The position numbers were made by a program, and so were the translations under genes. Below are positions 1 through 7,367 of a stretch of 44,082 nucleotides of DNA, piece by piece (within the stretch, counting starts at the first letter, position 1; every line of letters begins with the position of its first letter). The notes beneath the pieces were generated by a model that saw only the letters and a program-made list of their open reading frames with translations, was not told the DNA's origin and ran no database searches. The stretch is from Bacteroides sp. (GTDB lineage: Bacteria; Bacteroidota; Bacteroidia; Bacteroidales; UBA7960), in contig JAZBOS010000077.1 of assembly GCA_036351255.1 (NCBI GenBank), positions 1 through 44,082 of the forward strand, in the 5' to 3' direction.

Positions 1-47
1 GCCTTAACTTTAAACCTTGAACCAGGAACTATGAATATTTAACCTGG
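1..47 (-). repeat. AGGTT-type degenerate repeat, copy upstream of the PurF-like gene
   Basis: Read on the minus strand, bases 1-30 give GTTCCTGGTTCAAGG followed by TTTAAAGTTAAGGC. This matches plus-strand bases 2063-2084 downstream of the gene (GTTCCTGGTTCAA and GTTAAGGC shared). The PurF-like gene is therefore bracketed by inverted copies of one sequence family. Confidence 0.5.
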
Positions 48-98
48 CTCTTTCTCAACTCCTGATCAAAAAGGGCTAGGGATAACTTCAATCTTTTT

Positions 99-106
99 TA
101 CCTTTG
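99..106 (+). promoter_or_regulatory. -7 promoter element upstream of the PurF-like gene
   Basis: TACCTTTG matches the Bacteroidota -7 consensus TAnnTTTG and lies 20 bases upstream of the ATG at 126, so the leader would be very short (about 13 bases). I see no clear TTTG box 19-21 bases further upstream, so only half of the promoter is supported. Confidence 0.5.
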
Positions 107-125
107 CATTTTAATACCCCCTCTG

Positions 126-2027
126 ATGAGTGATGCGATCAAGCACGAATGTGGCATAGTGCTGTTAAGGCTACTGAAGCCCCTGGAGTATTATGTATCA
201 CACTATGGCAGTGCGTTTTACGGTTTAAACAAGCTGTATCTGCTGATGGAAAAGCAGCACAACCGGGGTCAGGATGGCGCTGGGGTGGGCTGCATTAAGT
301 TTGGGGTGCCTCCCGGGGAACGTTATATGACCCGTATGCGCAGCAATGATCCCAACCCCATCAAGTTTATCTTCGACCATATCAACAACAGCCTTGAACG
401 AGTGGGTGAAAATCACCCCGAGCGCCTGGGTGATGTGAACTGGCTGAAGCACAACATGGACTTTTTCGGGGAGCTGTACCTGGGGCACCTGCGCTATGGC
501 ACCTTTGGCAACAACAGCATCGATGCCGTACATCCCTTCCTGAGGGAAAACAACTGGATGTCGAAAAACCTGATGATCGCGGGCAACTTTAACCTGACCA
601 ATGTGGATGAGTTGTTCGACAGCCTGGTGAACATCGGGCAGCATCCCAATGAGACCAGCGATACGGTGACCATCCTTGAAAAGGTGGGACACTTCCTCGA
701 TGAAGAGAATGAAGATCTGTACCGCAAATTCAAGGCAGAGGGCCATACGAAAAAAGCTATTTCACCAATGATTGCACGTCACCTGGACTTGCAGAATGTG
801 CTGAAGAACGCCAGCAAGCACTGGGATGGCGGTTATGTAGTGGCAGGGATGCTCGGACATGGCGACTCGTTCGTGATGCGCGACCCGGCAGGGATACGGC
901 CCGCATTTTATTACCGCAACGACGATTTTCTGGTGGCTGCCAGTGAACGCCCAGCCATTCAGACAGCTTTCAATGTACCACTTGAGCTGGTGCAGGAGTT
1001 GCAACCGGGTCATGCGCTGATTGTTAAACGGGATGGCACCACAACCGAGGTGCCCGTCCGTGAGCCCCAGAAAAAAGCAGCCTGCAGCTTTGAACGCATC
1101 TATTTCTCAAGGGGAACGGATGCCGACATTTACCAGGAACGCAAGCGGCTGGGACGTCAACTGCTGCCAGCTATTCTTAACACCATCAATCACGATCTGG
1201 AGAACACCATTTTCTCCTACATTCCCAATACAGCCATTTCGGCGTTTTCGGGCATGGTGGAAGGGCTCTACGAGTTTTGCGACCAGGTGAAGAAAGATCG
1301 TATCATTGAAGCACGCGACCAGTTGGACGATGAAAAACTGGAGAATATCCTGGCCCTTCGCCCGCGCATCGAGCAGATAGCAGTGAAGGATGCCAAACTG
1401 CGTACCTTCATTACCGCCGACAGTGCCCGCGATGACCTGGTAGCCCACGTTTATGATGTAACCTACGGAGTGGTCCGCCGTGGAGAAGACAATTTGGTGG
1501 TAATTGACGACAGCATTGTTCGTGGAACCACCCTGAAAAAAAGTATCATCCGGATCCTTGACCGGCTGGGACCCAAAAAGATCGTCATTGTTTCCTCGGC
1601 CCCTCAAATCAGGTATCCTGATTGTTACGGCATTGATATGGCGCGCCTGAATGAATTCATTGCCTTCCGCGCCGCCATCGAACTGCTGAAGGAAACGGGG
1701 CAGGCAGGGGTAATCAGCGATGTGTACAAGCGCTGTAAGGAACAGGAGATGCTGCCCAGGGAGGAAACCACCAACTGCGTGAAAGACATCTACAAGCCCT
1801 TCCGCCCGGAAGAGATCTCTGCCAAGATAGCCCAAATGCTTCATCCCCCGCAGGTGAAAGCCAACATTGAGATCGTATTCCAGACCATTGAAGACCTGCA
1901 TACCGCCTGCCCGGGACATACCGGTGACTGGTATTTCACTGGCAATTACCCGACCCCCGGGGGAAATAAAGTAGTCAACCGATCCTTCATCAACTACATT
2001 GAGGGAAGAAACGAGCGGGCGTATTAG
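126..2027 (+). CDS. purF: PurF-like amidophosphoribosyltransferase (class II glutamine amidotransferase)
   Basis: The 633-residue protein begins MSDAIKHECG. Cys9 after a short propeptide is the expected N-terminal nucleophile of class II (Ntn) glutamine amidotransferases, and HNRGQDGAG near residues 45-53 fits that domain. A C-terminal phosphoribosyltransferase domain carries VVIDDSIVRGTT near residues 458-470, the PRPP-binding loop of PurF. The known reaction is PRPP plus glutamine to phosphoribosylamine, the first step of purine synthesis, in the cytoplasm. At 633 residues it is longer than the usual PurF (about 470-510). It resembles a Bacteroidota-specific long paralogue, so a side role cannot be excluded. 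It stands alone, flanked on both sides by related low-complexity repeats. The ATG at 126 is fixed by the Cys9 position and the -7 box. Confidence 0.85.
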   Translation: MSDAIKHECGIVLLRLLKPLEYYVSHYGSAFYGLNKLYLLMEKQHNRGQDGAGVGCIKFGVPPGERYMTRMRSNDPNPIKFIFDHINNSLERVGENHPERLGDVNWLKHNMDFFGELYLGHLRYGTFGNNSIDAVHPFLRENNWMSKNLMIAGNFNLTNVDELFDSLVNIGQHPNETSDTVTILEKVGHFLDEENEDLYRKFKAEGHTKKAISPMIARHLDLQNVLKNASKHWDGGYVVAGMLGHGDSFVMRDPAGIRPAFYYRNDDFLVAASERPAIQTAFNVPLELVQELQPGHALIVKRDGTTTEVPVREPQKKAACSFERIYFSRGTDADIYQERKRLGRQLLPAILNTINHDLENTIFSYIPNTAISAFSGMVEGLYEFCDQVKKDRIIEARDQLDDEKLENILALRPRIEQIAVKDAKLRTFITADSARDDLVAHVYDVTYGVVRRGEDNLVVIDDSIVRGTTLKKSIIRILDRLGPKKIVIVSSAPQIRYPDCYGIDMARLNEFIAFRAAIELLKETGQAGVISDVYKRCKEQEMLPREETTNCVKDIYKPFRPEEISAKIAQMLHPPQVKANIEIVFQTIEDLHTACPGHTGDWYFTGNYPTPGGNKVVNRSFINYIEGRNERAY

Positions 2028-2028
2028 G

Positions 2029-2119
2029 TTAAAGGTTTAAAGTTCAAGGTTAGGAGTTTGGGGTTCCTGGTTCAATGTTAAGGCTGAGGTTGAGGTTAAG
2101 GTTAAGGTTGAGGTTGAGA
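2029..2119 (+). repeat. Degenerate AAGGTT/GAGGTT hexamer repeat tract
   Basis: The stretch is built from loosely repeated AAGGTT and GAGGTT hexamers. Its last 18 bases (2102-2119, TTAAGGTTGAGGTTGAGA) are identical to 6587-6604, and TCAAGGTTAGG near its start recurs at 6575-6586. No gene is visible in it. The rest of the 290-base gap up to 2317 holds only the palindrome at 2237-2252. Confidence 0.7.
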
Positions 2120-2236
2120 AAGATGATTTGATTTTAGAATAACCCAGCCTGACCTCCTTCGGCGGGTAAACCGGCTGGCAGGGATTAAGGATTTTGATTT
2201 TTGATCTTAACAATGACAACAATGACAACTTGCCAA

Positions 2237-2252
2237 TCCGCTGGCCAGCGGA
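2237..2252. repeat. 16-bp perfect palindrome
   Basis: TCCGCTGGCCAGCGGA is a perfect GC-rich palindrome in the gap upstream of the fructosamine-kinase-like gene. It could be an operator or part of a repeat-derived spacer. It has no T tract, so it is not a typical terminator. Confidence 0.45.
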
Positions 2253-2317
2253 ACAACACTTAAACTTAAGACCCGAAACCTTCGGATTTCTTAATAAAGA
2301 CAACCCGACAACACTAA

Positions 2318-3199
2318 ATGCTTCCTTCGGAAATTCAAAAAGAACTTGGTTATATCATCCAACAGCAAATTGGGCTTGCACCAGTCCTGTCGGAGATCCG
2401 GTCTGTCGGAGGCGGGTGCATCAATGATGCCCGGGTGGTGAAGACGGATCAGGGTTTTTATTTCCTGAAATACAACCATGGCAGCCGTTACCCTGGTATG
2501 TTTGAGGCAGAGACGCGCGGGCTGAAGATGCTGGAAGATGCCAATGAGATCAGGGTACCCAAAGTAATTAGTACCGGAACCGCTGGAAAGCATGACTTCC
2601 TGGTGCTGGAATATCTTGAAAGCGGGCGGCAGGAAAAGCACTTCTGGGAACATTTCGGGCGAGGCTTGGCCCGGCTGCACAATCATACGGCACAGCATTT
2701 TGGCCTGGACCACGAAAATTATATTGGCAGTTTGCCCCAAACCAATGCTTTCAGTGAATCCTGGAAAGACTTCTTCATGACCCAAAGGATAGAGCCGCAA
2801 TTGCGCCTATCACGGCAAAGTGGCAAAACAGACGCTCAGCTGGATACGCTTTTTGAACAGTTTTTTGTCAGACTGGATGCTTTTTTTCCGAAGGAGCCCC
2901 CTGCCCTGGTACACGGTGACCTGTGGAGCGGAAACTTCCTGACCGGCCCCAATGGGGAAGCTGTCATTATTGACCCCGCCGTATATTTCGGTCACCGCTA
3001 TATGGACCTGGGGATGACGCAGCTGTTCGGCGGTTTCGATCCAGCTTTTTACAAGGCATACCAAGAAGAATACCCCCTGCAAGACAACTGGCGTGATGGC
3101 CTTGAGATTGCCAAGTTGTATCCCCTGATGGTGCATGTGAACCTTTTTGGCGGGGGATACCTGGGCAGCGTCAGGCAAATCCTGCGGCAGTACGCCTGA
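2318..3199 (+). CDS. Fructosamine kinase family protein
   Basis: The protein has 293 residues, a normal length for the fructosamine-3-kinase/ketosamine-3-kinase family (protein-kinase-like aminoglycoside-phosphotransferase fold). H199-GDLWSGNF is the family's catalytic-loop motif, followed by an IIDPA magnesium-binding motif near residue 220 and YFGHRYMDLGMTQLFGGF. Characterised relatives phosphorylate the sugar of glycated amines, which destabilises the adduct and repairs the amine. The substrate here is unknown. The gene stands alone between repeat-rich DNA and a T9SS gene. The ATG at 2318 gives a family-typical N-terminus with SVGGGCIND, the glycine-rich ATP loop. Confidence 0.85.
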   Translation: MLPSEIQKELGYIIQQQIGLAPVLSEIRSVGGGCINDARVVKTDQGFYFLKYNHGSRYPGMFEAETRGLKMLEDANEIRVPKVISTGTAGKHDFLVLEYLESGRQEKHFWEHFGRGLARLHNHTAQHFGLDHENYIGSLPQTNAFSESWKDFFMTQRIEPQLRLSRQSGKTDAQLDTLFEQFFVRLDAFFPKEPPALVHGDLWSGNFLTGPNGEAVIIDPAVYFGHRYMDLGMTQLFGGFDPAFYKAYQEEYPLQDNWRDGLEIAKLYPLMVHVNLFGGGYLGSVRQILRQYA

Positions 3200-3250
3200 A
3201 TGCAGCGAATACCCTTTGCTTTTGATAAAAAATATATTTCTTACCTTTAT

Positions 3251-3267
3251 GGGTTCAAAGAGAACCC
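3251..3267 (+). promoter_or_regulatory. Small hairpin in the leader of the beta-helix gene
   Basis: GGGTTC and GAACCC form a perfect 6-bp stem around AAAGA, 41 bases before the ATG at 3308. It follows an AT-rich stretch containing TACCTTTA (3242-3249), a near-match to the TAnnTTTG element. A role is unproven. Confidence 0.35.
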
Positions 3268-3307
3268 TTAGTAACATTGCGGCTGCTCTGTCATAAAACC
3301 TATTTTT

Positions 3308-5911
3308 ATGAAAAGAACCTTTACTTTTTTGTTTGCCTTGATCCTTACCTCCACCAGCCTGATGGGGCAGATCACCGGGACCAGAAACATCCCTTCAGCC
3401 AATTATCCTGATCTGTCGGTTGCTGCCGACTCACTGAATCAATTTGGTACCGTAACAGGTGGCGTAACCTTCGTTCTGGCCGGAGATGCGGTTTACAACC
3501 ATACTGAGACGATCCAGTTCACCGTCACGGGTACCGCTGATGCGCCCATCGTTTTTGAATGGGATGGTGTTGGAGAGCGCCCGGTGTTAAATTTCCCGGG
3601 AACGATTGCCAACCTGGAAAGCGGACTCGAATTCTCGGGGAGTGACTATATAACCCTTTCCGGACTGGACATTCAAAACCCCGACGGACTGCTTGAAACC
3701 GGTATTTTGTTTAAAAATGCTTCGGGCACCAATGGCTGCCATTACAACACTGTACAAAACACTCGCATCACACTGGATAAGAATAATCCGTATCAAACCC
3801 AGGGGGTGATGGTAAATGCGGCAATTGCTCCCACAAACATTGATGGCGCCATGAACAATAACCAGTTCATTGACAATGTGGTCAGCAACACAGCTTTTGG
3901 TTATTATTTCGAAGGAAACACCAGCGATGTTACCCTGATGAGCTACGGCAATATTGTGGGAAGCACAGAAGAAGGCGAGAGCCTTGTTGACGATATTGTG
4001 TTTTGCGGGGTCTATTTTCGCAGTCAGAACGGGGGTACCATTCATGGCACCACCATCAGTAATATGGAACGCATCGGCGACGGAACCACTGCACCGGCTG
4101 CCATTTCCACCACCAGTGGCTTACCCAGCGACTTTCTGAGCAATCCCTTCAATATTTACGACAACCGTATTGTGAATGCCCATTCGGGCTTTACCAGCAT
4201 TTTTGGAATGTACATCAACGCTCGTAAATCGATTCACAACATTTACAATAATGTACTGCACAATATCACTGCCACAGGCGGAACCAATAAAACCGCTACG
4301 GGGATCATGCTTTTCGGCACCGATATCGATGCCTATATTTACAACAATATGGTGAGCGGGGTGGCAGCACCGTCTTCTGAGCTATCGACCGCCCCCGTCA
4401 GCAAGGGTATCGAAGTCAGATCGTTTGCTTCGGCCTATATCTACCACAATACGGTCATGCTGGAATATGACGCCCTGAGTACACTTCATCATTCGGCCGC
4501 TTTCTATCTGAACAACAGCTCCGACATGGTTGATCTGCGAAATAATATTTTCGTCAACCTGGCCAATCCTACGCTGGGTGGAACAGGACAAATTGCCGCC
4601 TTCTTTAAAAGTACCAATAACTTTACCAATCTGGATGCGAATTCAGATAACAACCTTTATTATGCCGGTGGAGGGGGTTCAAGCAATCTCTTGTTTTACG
4701 GATACAACTCAACGTCCCCTGTGTTAGCTCAAACCCTTGAAGAATATCAGTCGGCCGCCGCTACCATAGACCAGAACAGCTTTACTGAAAACGTTGCATT
4801 TATGGGAGAAGGCGATCTGCATATCGATCCTATGGTTAACACCGTGGTGCGCGAAAATGCCCAGCCCATCACCGAACCCATCGTGGTTGATTTTGATATC
4901 GATGGTTTTGAACGCGACACAGAAACCCCGGACATCGGTGCACAAGAACTGCCCGAAATTACCTTGCTCCTCCCCCAGAACCCTTATCCTGAAAACATGG
5001 CGCAAGAGGTTGGTGTCAACCTGGTTCATTTCGGATGGGAATACATCAACCAGCCCAATACTTTAGAGCCTGCAGGATTTCATCTTATGGTGGCTACCGA
5101 TGTTGCTTTTGAAAATCCCGTCGAACTTTTCGAGCCATGGATTCCTTACGTGACCGGACAACAGGCATATTTTTACAGCCTGCCCGAAACGCCCATCCTA
5201 GATTTTGAAACGGTTTACTACTGGAAGGTCATCCCCTCGACCAGCGTCGAAGAAGTCCCTGAAGAACCCGTTGTGGATATCTGGACTTTTACAACCGAAA
5301 TGGAAACCTTCGATTATCCCCTGGCGGCCTTTAACCCGCTGCCTGCAGATGAAGCCACGGATGTGGAAGCCGAACTGACCAGCCTTGCCTGGGAGCATGA
5401 GCACGATGTTGCTTTTGCATTGCCTGTAGGATTCCACGTGTATATGGGCCAAACTGAAGCGCTTGGGGAAGAAGACCTGATCGGATGGGTTGAGTTTATT
5501 GAAGAAAAGAGCAGCTATACCTTCGCGTTCTCCGACGGAAGCGAACTTCTCCCCTATGAGTCAGACTGGTACTGGAAGATCGTCCCAACGGCAGATCAGG
5601 AAAACGGCCCCGAGGCCCCTGATGCCTTGGTATGGTCATTTTCGGTTGAATCTGATCCTTATGTAGGCATTGACGATCAGCAGCATGCTTCGCCGGTATT
5701 TTATCCCAATCCCGTGCAGGATCGTCTGAACATCCGGGCAACGGAGGCAAGCACCCTGAAGGTTTTCGATATCACAGGGAAAAAGCTGACGGAGATCAAC
5801 CTTGAACCGGGGGTGAATACCCTGGACATGAATGGTTTCCCGAGAGGTATCCTTTTGGTGCAGCTGATCAATGGCAAGGAAGTAACGACACAAAAGATCA
5901 GCCGGCGCTAG
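3308..5911 (+). CDS. Secreted right-handed beta-helix protein with T9SS sorting domain
   Basis: The 867-residue protein starts with a signal peptide (MKRTFTFLFALILTSTSLMGQ). Residues about 130-470 contain many NN/IYNN/YIYNN spacings and short hydrophobic rungs typical of parallel beta-helix (pectin-lyase-like) surface proteins. Two tandem fibronectin/Ig-like modules follow. Each starts NPyPENM or NPLPADEATDV, contains GFH and YYWK/WYWK, and ends WTF/WSF (about 555-665 and 670-780). The last ~75 residues (FYPNPVQDRLNI ... LKVFDITGKKL ... GILLVQLINGK) are a type A T9SS sorting domain, so the protein should be exported across the outer membrane and anchored or released. A catalytic function cannot be assigned. 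Its 3' end overlaps the convergent AlbA_2 gene by 14 bases. Confidence 0.85.
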   Translation: MKRTFTFLFALILTSTSLMGQITGTRNIPSANYPDLSVAADSLNQFGTVTGGVTFVLAGDAVYNHTETIQFTVTGTADAPIVFEWDGVGERPVLNFPGTIANLESGLEFSGSDYITLSGLDIQNPDGLLETGILFKNASGTNGCHYNTVQNTRITLDKNNPYQTQGVMVNAAIAPTNIDGAMNNNQFIDNVVSNTAFGYYFEGNTSDVTLMSYGNIVGSTEEGESLVDDIVFCGVYFRSQNGGTIHGTTISNMERIGDGTTAPAAISTTSGLPSDFLSNPFNIYDNRIVNAHSGFTSIFGMYINARKSIHNIYNNVLHNITATGGTNKTATGIMLFGTDIDAYIYNNMVSGVAAPSSELSTAPVSKGIEVRSFASAYIYHNTVMLEYDALSTLHHSAAFYLNNSSDMVDLRNNIFVNLANPTLGGTGQIAAFFKSTNNFTNLDANSDNNLYYAGGGGSSNLLFYGYNSTSPVLAQTLEEYQSAAATIDQNSFTENVAFMGEGDLHIDPMVNTVVRENAQPITEPIVVDFDIDGFERDTETPDIGAQELPEITLLLPQNPYPENMAQEVGVNLVHFGWEYINQPNTLEPAGFHLMVATDVAFENPVELFEPWIPYVTGQQAYFYSLPETPILDFETVYYWKVIPSTSVEEVPEEPVVDIWTFTTEMETFDYPLAAFNPLPADEATDVEAELTSLAWEHEHDVAFALPVGFHVYMGQTEALGEEDLIGWVEFIEEKSSYTFAFSDGSELLPYESDWYWKIVPTADQENGPEAPDALVWSFSVESDPYVGIDDQQHASPVFYPNPVQDRLNIRATEASTLKVFDITGKKLTEINLEPGVNTLDMNGFPRGILLVQLINGKEVTTQKISRR

Positions 5912-6557
5912 GCTCTTCCTCCTGCCCTGCTTCGCTTAAGCGAAACCACACATAGCGTTCATTCTGGCCGATCTCAACCAGGCCGGCACTGATCATGTTC
6001 ACCAGGATGTTCTCGGCCTTATAGCGCGGGATATCGGCCAGGCGCGAGAATTTGCTGAGGGTTATGAAAGGGTGTGTGTTCAGGTAAGACATCAGGATTC
6101 GTTCGTTATCCGAATATTTTATCACAGTGCCCTGCTCGCTGTTCTGGCGTTTCCAGAGTTTGATCTGCAAGGGGGTGGCCAGAATGTTTTGGTCCCCTAC
6201 CCTTACATAAGCCATCCAGCGGTCTTCTTCTGTCAACACAAAAGCGGGTTTCACTTTTAGGGCAGGAACGTCAATTTCCAATACCTGCTTGCCGTCGATG
6301 TTCCAGGGGCGGAAGGCAAAGTCAATCTCCGGCTTGCAATACATGCTGGCCGCCGCTTCAATCATATGGTATTCCTCGTCGGTGCGTACCCCGGCAATGA
6401 CCCCATTGTCCTTCACCCCAATAAGCAGTTTTCCCCCGTCAGTATTGGCAAAAGCTACCAGCGTGCGGGCAATCTTGCGGCTGTCGTTTACCTGGAACTT
6501 AAAGTCGAGCTGTTGGTGCTCGCCCTGGGAGATGAGGTTGTGAATATAGCGGGACAT
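5898..6557 (-). CDS. AlbA_2-domain (Schlafen-like) putative DNA-binding / ATP-binding protein
   Basis: With the ATG at 6557 the protein has 219 residues (MSRYIHNLISQGEHQQLDFKF). The upstream in-frame extension is translated repeat sequence and is rejected. Residues about 15-115 match the AlbA_2 pattern: E/LDFKFQ, then ARTLVAFANTDGGKLLIGVKDNG, then the EIDVPAL stretch. The C-terminal ~70 residues (ILMSYLNTHPFITLSKFSRLADIPRYKAENIL) look like a winged helix. Such proteins are often annotated as ATP-binding or transcriptional regulators, but their biochemical role is poorly known. It lies downstream of ThpR on the same strand with a 67-base gap holding a repeat tract. Confidence 0.75.
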   Translation of the reverse strand: MSRYIHNLISQGEHQQLDFKFQVNDSRKIARTLVAFANTDGGKLLIGVKDNGVIAGVRTDEEYHMIEAAASMYCKPEIDFAFRPWNIDGKQVLEIDVPALKVKPAFVLTEEDRWMAYVRVGDQNILATPLQIKLWKRQNSEQGTVIKYSDNERILMSYLNTHPFITLSKFSRLADIPRYKAENILVNMISAGLVEIGQNERYVWFRLSEAGQEEEPSAG

Positions 6558-6565
6558 GGGGGGGG

Positions 6566-6604
6566 TCAAGGTTAGGGGTTCAAAGTTTAAGGTTGAGGTT
6601 GAGA
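6566..6604 (+). repeat. Second AAGGTT/GAGGTT hexamer tract
   Basis: This short tract carries TCAAGGTTAGGGGTT and the 18-mer TTAAGGTTGAGGTTGAGA (6587-6604), which is also found at 2102-2119. It sits in the gap between the AlbA_2 start codon and the ThpR stop, so it is intergenic like the other copies. Confidence 0.65.
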
Positions 6605-6624
6605 CTAATTGACCATTGTAAAAA

Positions 6625-7197
6625 TTAAGCCCGGTGACCTTCTCCGAGTTTAAATTCCTCCACAACCTTATATAAGGGCCCCTGAGGCCTCAAAAAGCTT
6701 TCCATAAGGTAGAAGGAGCCTGTGCGCACTTTAGCGAATTCCTGGCCTTTTAATTCGCTTTCCAGAGCCCTCAGGCCAACGGTATCCCGGATGAATTTAA
6801 TACGACCAATGGTAAGATGAGGGATAAAGAGCTTGCGGTCAGGCTCATAACCCAGGGGCGCAAGAAATTGGTTCACGCTGTGGTAAAGCGCTTCCAGTTG
6901 TTTGCCTTGGCGAATACCCAGCCAGATCACGTTGGGCTGGCGGTTGCTGCCAAAGGTGCCGCATCCTTCCACCGAAAAAATGAATGGAGGGAAACTGGCT
7001 GCACTCAGATGCAAGGCTTCAATAATGCTTTCCACCTGCTGGTTGGGGGTGTCGCCAAAGAATTTCAGGGTAAGATGCAGGTTTTGAGTGGAAACCCAAC
7101 TGACCTGGGCATCATTCAGCTCCAATCTGAAAGCTTCGATCGCCTCTTCCAGGGCTTCGTTCAGGGGCACCTTCACAGCGCAGAAAAGTCGTCTCAT
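6625..7197 (-). CDS. thpR: RNA 2',3'-cyclic phosphodiesterase (2H family)
   Basis: With the ATG at 7197 the protein has 190 residues (a GTG two codons upstream is possible). It shows the two HxTx motifs of the 2H phosphoesterase superfamily: H41-LTLKFFG and H127-LTIGRI. ThpR/LigT enzymes hydrolyse 2',3'-cyclic phosphate ends of RNA and show reversible 2'-5' RNA ligase activity in vitro. The cellular substrate is unclear. The gene diverges from the tRNA-Ala gene, sharing a 61-base spacer that contains the tRNA promoter. It is followed by a repeat tract and the AlbA_2 gene. Confidence 0.9.
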   Translation of the reverse strand: MRRLFCAVKVPLNEALEEAIEAFRLELNDAQVSWVSTQNLHLTLKFFGDTPNQQVESIIEALHLSAASFPPFIFSVEGCGTFGSNRQPNVIWLGIRQGKQLEALYHSVNQFLAPLGYEPDRKLFIPHLTIGRIKFIRDTVGLRALESELKGQEFAKVRTGSFYLMESFLRPQGPLYKVVEEFKLGEGHRA

Positions 7198-7214
7198 CTT
7201 CACAAAAAATTTTA

Positions 7215-7246
7215 TTTGGTCATTTCAGGAAAAGCTATTAATTTTG
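7215..7246 (+). promoter_or_regulatory. Promoter of tRNA-Ala (Bacteroidota sigma-type)
   Basis: TTTG at 7215-7218, a 20-base spacer and TAATTTTG at 7239-7246 exactly fit the TTTG-N19..21-TAnnTTTG consensus. The predicted start lies a few bases before the tRNA at 7259. This is the clearest promoter in the window. Confidence 0.85.
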
Positions 7247-7258
7247 CACACTGCAAAT

Positions 7259-7332
7259 GGGGAATTAGCTCAGTTGGCTAGAGCGTTTGGCTGGCAGCCA
7301 AGAGGTCATCGGTTCGAGCCCGATATTCTCCA
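7259..7332 (+). tRNA. tRNA-Ala (anticodon GGC)
   Basis: A full cloverleaf can be drawn by hand. The acceptor stem is GGGGAAT/ATTCTCC, the D arm is GCTC...GAGC, the anticodon stem is TTTGG/CCAAG with loop CTGGCAG, and the T arm is ATCGG-TTCGAGC-CCGAT. Bases 34-36 are GGC, which reads GCC (alanine). The acceptor stem contains the G3-U70 wobble, the classic alanine identity element. The discriminator is A, and the 3' CCA is not encoded (ACCCCC follows). Confidence 0.95.
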
Positions 7333-7337
7333 CCCCC

Positions 7338-7367
7338 ACCCGGCTCCTTACATGGACCGGGTTTTTT
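7338..7367 (+). terminator. Rho-independent terminator after tRNA-Ala
   Basis: ACCCGG (7338-7343) pairs with CCGGGT (7357-7362), followed by a T run to 7367. The T run overlaps the stop codon of the convergent LutB-like gene. Confidence 0.8.

Noticed and set aside
6558..6665. Upstream 36-codon extension of the AlbA_2 protein
   Set aside because: It is translated repeat sequence (STSTLNFEPLTLTPP) and overlaps the ThpR gene. The ATG at 6557 begins the conserved domain.
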